Assembly (NCBI GenBank): GCA_030620735.1
Contig: JAUXDV010000101.1
Coordinates: 1 to 7,158 of the forward strand
Reading direction: 5' to 3'
DNA: 7,158 nucleotides
Source of the DNA: Gammaproteobacteria bacterium
Lineage (GTDB): Bacteria > Pseudomonadota > Gammaproteobacteria > Chromatiales > Chromatiaceae
In this document: positions 5,121 through 7,158 of the stretch, piece after piece
Numbering within the stretch: position 1 is the first letter of the stretch
Layout: each line of letters starts with the position of its first letter
Made by a program: the position numbers and the translations under genes
The notes under the pieces: generated by a model
Seen by the model: only the letters and a program-made list of their open reading frames with translations
What the model was told of the DNA's origin: nothing
The model's database searches: none

Positions 5121-5219
5121 GACAACTCCCCGATATATTTTCTGAATAGAATTACAACAGCAAACTCCTCAACCTCAGGAGGGATGAGCCGCTGTCACCT
5201 TCTCAAAACATGCAACTCG

Positions 5220-5639
5220 TTAGAATGTATTCTCGACCAGAGCCGGCGCATCAGCCTGCGGCGCATGGCACTGGCGGCAAAAATAACGGCGTGTGGAGAG
5301 TTTTGTCAACTCCTTGCCATCGCGAGTCATGTAGTGACTCTTACCGATCTCCGGCGCCTTCTCTTTTTCATGATTCTCCTTGCTGTGACACCTGATGCAG
5401 GTATTCTCCTGGAGACTGACCCGATCTTTTGAGATGTCATGCGGGATTTGCGGCGGCTGCAGATCCCAGGAGCGCTTGAACCCACCCTCTACCTGTAGCG
5501 GCTTCTTTGCCTCGAACATCTGCGCCTCGACTTCAAGCTTGTTGTCACCGCGCAGCGATGCAAGATCTCCACTCATGGCAAGTGGAGCCTGGATCATCAT
5601 TACGGCTCCCGCCACTGTCGTCAATATCACTTTTTTCAT
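5220..5639 (-). CDS. napB: NapB, dihaem cytochrome c subunit of periplasmic nitrate reductase
   Basis: 139 residues from the ATG at 5639. GGAGG five bases upstream fixes this start; the ATG at 5651 overlaps that site, and a longer frame to 5807 would run through the napH end. Signal peptide 1-21 (VILTTVAGAVMMIQAPLA). Two haem motifs, CIRCH (81-85) and CRQCH (121-125), with the family's likely distal ligands H67 (PHDI) and H102 (SHYMTRDG), and the usual ending CRQCHAPQADAPALVENTF. It is the electron-accepting subunit that passes electrons to the molybdenum subunit NapA. A 34-base gap follows napH, so it is co-transcribed. Confidence 0.93.
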   Translation of the reverse strand: MKKVILTTVAGAVMMIQAPLAMSGDLASLRGDNKLEVEAQMFEAKKPLQVEGGFKRSWDLQPPQIPHDISKDRVSLQENTCIRCHSKENHEKEKAPEIGKSHYMTRDGKELTKLSTRRYFCRQCHAPQADAPALVENTF

Positions 5640-5673
5640 AACAGCCTCCATCAGACCATGTTGAACTGAATAA

Positions 5674-6585
5674 TCATTGTTGTTTGAGTAGCGCTGCATT
5701 CTTCTCCTGTTTGGGAATTGCAGCGCTGGATCGATCAAATCGCAATCCAAAATGAAACACATCTTTACCGCAGATATCGATACAACGTCCGCAGTTGGTA
5801 CACTCACCGGAGAGAATCACGGGTGGAATTCCCTTCTCCTCTCCTTTGAGAATCGCCGGGATGATCTGCGGTTCCGGGCAAACCACAAAGCACTCGGCGC
5901 AGTCATCACATTTGCTGCGATCATCGGCACGCACACGAATCGGGCTGACCTTTCCCAGCAGCCCGTAAAAGGCGCCCATGGGGCAGAGATTCGTACACCA
6001 GCCGCGTTTTGCAACAAACACATCAAATAAAAATATTCCTGCAATCACCAGCCAACCAACACCCATGCCGAAGAGAATGCCACGATGCAAGATCGAGACG
6101 GGGTTGATCAATTCGTAAACCATCGTACCGCTCACTGCTGAGACCAGCAGCACCATGCCCAGCATCCAGTACTTGGTATTTCGCAGGAAGTTGGCCCCTG
6201 TCCTGATATCGAGCCGCCTGCGTAGCCAGAAAGAGGCGTCTGTCACCAGGTTGACCGGACACACCCATGAACAAAACAGGCGGCCTCCAAACAGCAGATA
6301 AAATGCCAGGATGATCAATGCGCCTGTTATGGCTTCAGCGGCAATGGCGCTGTAGCCTGTCGCCAGCATCTGCAGGAACACAAAGGGATCCGTCATCGGC
6401 ACCACATCGAACAGCAGGCTCGATGAGAGATTGCCCTTGAGTATCCAGATACCCGCCCATGGCCCCAGCATGAACAGCAACAGGATGCCGATCTGGCTCA
6501 GGCGTCTCAAAACCAGCCATTTATGCGCTTGCCACCAGCCCTTTTTTCGGATGGCTTCGGCACCGAGAACTGTATACCTGGCCAC
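5674..6585 (-). CDS. napH: NapH, membrane iron-sulfur quinol dehydrogenase subunit
   Basis: 303 residues, usual length. Four or more membrane helices (about 28-49, 80-99, 138-157, 170-191). Two CxxxCP motifs, C105-C109 and C197-C201, lie near the membrane as in NapH. Two C-terminal [4Fe-4S] motifs follow: C226, C229, C232, C236 and C262, C265, C268, C272. NapH works with NapG to move electrons from quinol to the Nap system. The start is GTG (complement of 6583-6585), preceded by AGGAGG at seven bases; it overlaps the napG stop by one base, so the two are translationally coupled. The C-terminus ends in a short Lys/Gln-rich tail. Confidence 0.93.
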   Translation of the reverse strand: MARYTVLGAEAIRKKGWWQAHKWLVLRRLSQIGILLLFMLGPWAGIWILKGNLSSSLLFDVVPMTDPFVFLQMLATGYSAIAAEAITGALIILAFYLLFGGRLFCSWVCPVNLVTDASFWLRRRLDIRTGANFLRNTKYWMLGMVLLVSAVSGTMVYELINPVSILHRGILFGMGVGWLVIAGIFLFDVFVAKRGWCTNLCPMGAFYGLLGKVSPIRVRADDRSKCDDCAECFVVCPEPQIIPAILKGEEKGIPPVILSGECTNCGRCIDICGKDVFHFGLRFDRSSAAIPKQEKNAALLKQQ

Positions 6586-7158
6586 TAGTCAGCCTCCTGT
6601 ATACCCTTTTTGAGGGTATCCAGCGGATTGCTGGAGAAGGGGGTCTCCTCCATGGCCGCATCCGGCGTTGTCATCGCCGGCGCATTCGCCTGATCGAAAA
6701 TCAGACCCTCGCCCGTATGGTCATAGCGCATCCCTTCCGGCAGGTTGTAGCGATGCTCCTGATCCGGGGTGACCAGTGATCCACCAGCCTCATCTTTCTT
6801 CTCCCAGCCAAGGCGGTAGTGTTTACCCAGCTCGCCCTTGGCGAGATGCATGGGGAAAATCTTGATTGCCGCTTCATCCAGGATGCAGGCTCTTTCACAC
6901 AAGCCGCAGCCGGTACAGGCATCGGAGTGAACAATCGGGATAAACAGGGCGTGTTTGCCGGAACGCTCGTTATGGCGATAGTCCAGCGTGATGGCATCGC
7001 CACGGATCGGACAGACGTTGAAACAGACTTCACAGCGCAGCCCTAAAAAGGCTATGCAGGTCTCCTGGTCCACCACTACGGCAAGCCCCATGCGGGCTTC
7101 GTTGATATCCGTGAGTTTATGATCCAGCGCTCCGGTCGGACAGACAGGAATACAGGGG
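6585..7158 (-). CDS. napG: NapG, periplasmic ferredoxin-type iron-sulfur protein (N-terminus outside window)
   Basis: The frame is open through the right edge; 190 residues are visible. The reading starts inside a cluster motif (CIPVCPTGALDH), so the ATG at 7091 is internal and not the true start. Further cysteine groups are C34, C42, C45, C49 (CIAFLGLRCEVCFNVCP) and C81, C84, C87, C91 (CTGCGLCERAC), the [4Fe-4S] pattern of NapG. The ending YNLPEGMRYD followed by an Ala/Pro/Glu-rich tail of about 40 residues resembles NapG of other gammaproteobacteria, though the tail looks long. It passes electrons from NapH towards NapB/NapA. The twin-arginine signal expected at the N-terminus, and napA/napD, should lie beyond the right edge. 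Confidence 0.93.
   Translation of the reverse strand, partial: PCIPVCPTGALDHKLTDINEARMGLAVVVDQETCIAFLGLRCEVCFNVCPIRGDAITLDYRHNERSGKHALFIPIVHSDACTGCGLCERACILDEAAIKIFPMHLAKGELGKHYRLGWEKKDEAGGSLVTPDQEHRYNLPEGMRYDHTGEGLIFDQANAPAMTTPDAAMEETPFSSNPLDTLKKGIQEAD

Noticed and set aside
5121..5219. Regulatory element between napB and napC
   Set aside because: Only a 5-base CTCCT/AGGAG stem and weak hexamers can be found; nothing beyond chance level.

Overview
The window reads as part of a gammaproteobacterial genome, most likely from an anaerobically respiring, possibly sulfur-oxidising bacterium. This is inferred from the gene content and the napGHBC order, which matches the E. coli type nap operon; nothing in the window fixes the taxon. 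It is almost wholly devoted to c-type cytochrome and nitrogen-oxide respiration. Counting only what lies inside the window, there are 19 CXXCH haem motifs, plus a di-haem-type membrane cytochrome b and at least five iron-sulfur cluster motifs.

Layout, left to right. Plus strand: the last 118 residues of an octahaem tetrathionate reductase (OTR) family cytochrome (1-358) are coupled by a one-base overlap to a membrane cytochrome b (358-954). A 174-base gap follows, holding a dispersed palindromic repeat and a candidate promoter/operator. Next comes an octahaem hydroxylamine-oxidoreductase-like cytochrome (1129-2637), overlapping a tetrahaem NapC/NirT-type quinol dehydrogenase (2627-3256); this is the haoA-haoC arrangement. 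The middle (3262-4524) is a cassette of small genes bounded on both sides by inverted arrays of GACTTAN heptamers. It holds a two-helix membrane protein (3354-3599), a 59-codon gene (3624-3803), a second two-helix paralogue (3852-4067) that has lost its tail next to a hairpin repeat, and a third paralogue on the minus strand (4116-4355). Minus strand, read from the right edge: napG (partial), napH, napB, napC, which converge on the haoAC operon.

How the genes may work together (inference). The periplasmic nitrate reductase Nap, whose catalytic gene napA should lie beyond the right edge, makes nitrite, with NapGH and NapC passing electrons from the quinol pool through NapB. The two octahaem cytochromes are both from families able to act on nitrite and hydroxylamine, and each has its own membrane partner (cytochrome b for OTR, the NapC-like protein for the HAO-like enzyme). 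Together they could carry nitrite on towards ammonium, or the OTR could handle sulfur compounds. The HAO-like protein appears to lack the tyrosine that cross-links the active-site haem of true oxidative HAO, which favours a reductive role. The least explained part is the small-gene cassette: three paralogous small membrane proteins with a conserved N-terminal Cys and, in two of them, a terminal Cys-x-His, plus a WYF/GPF mini-protein.
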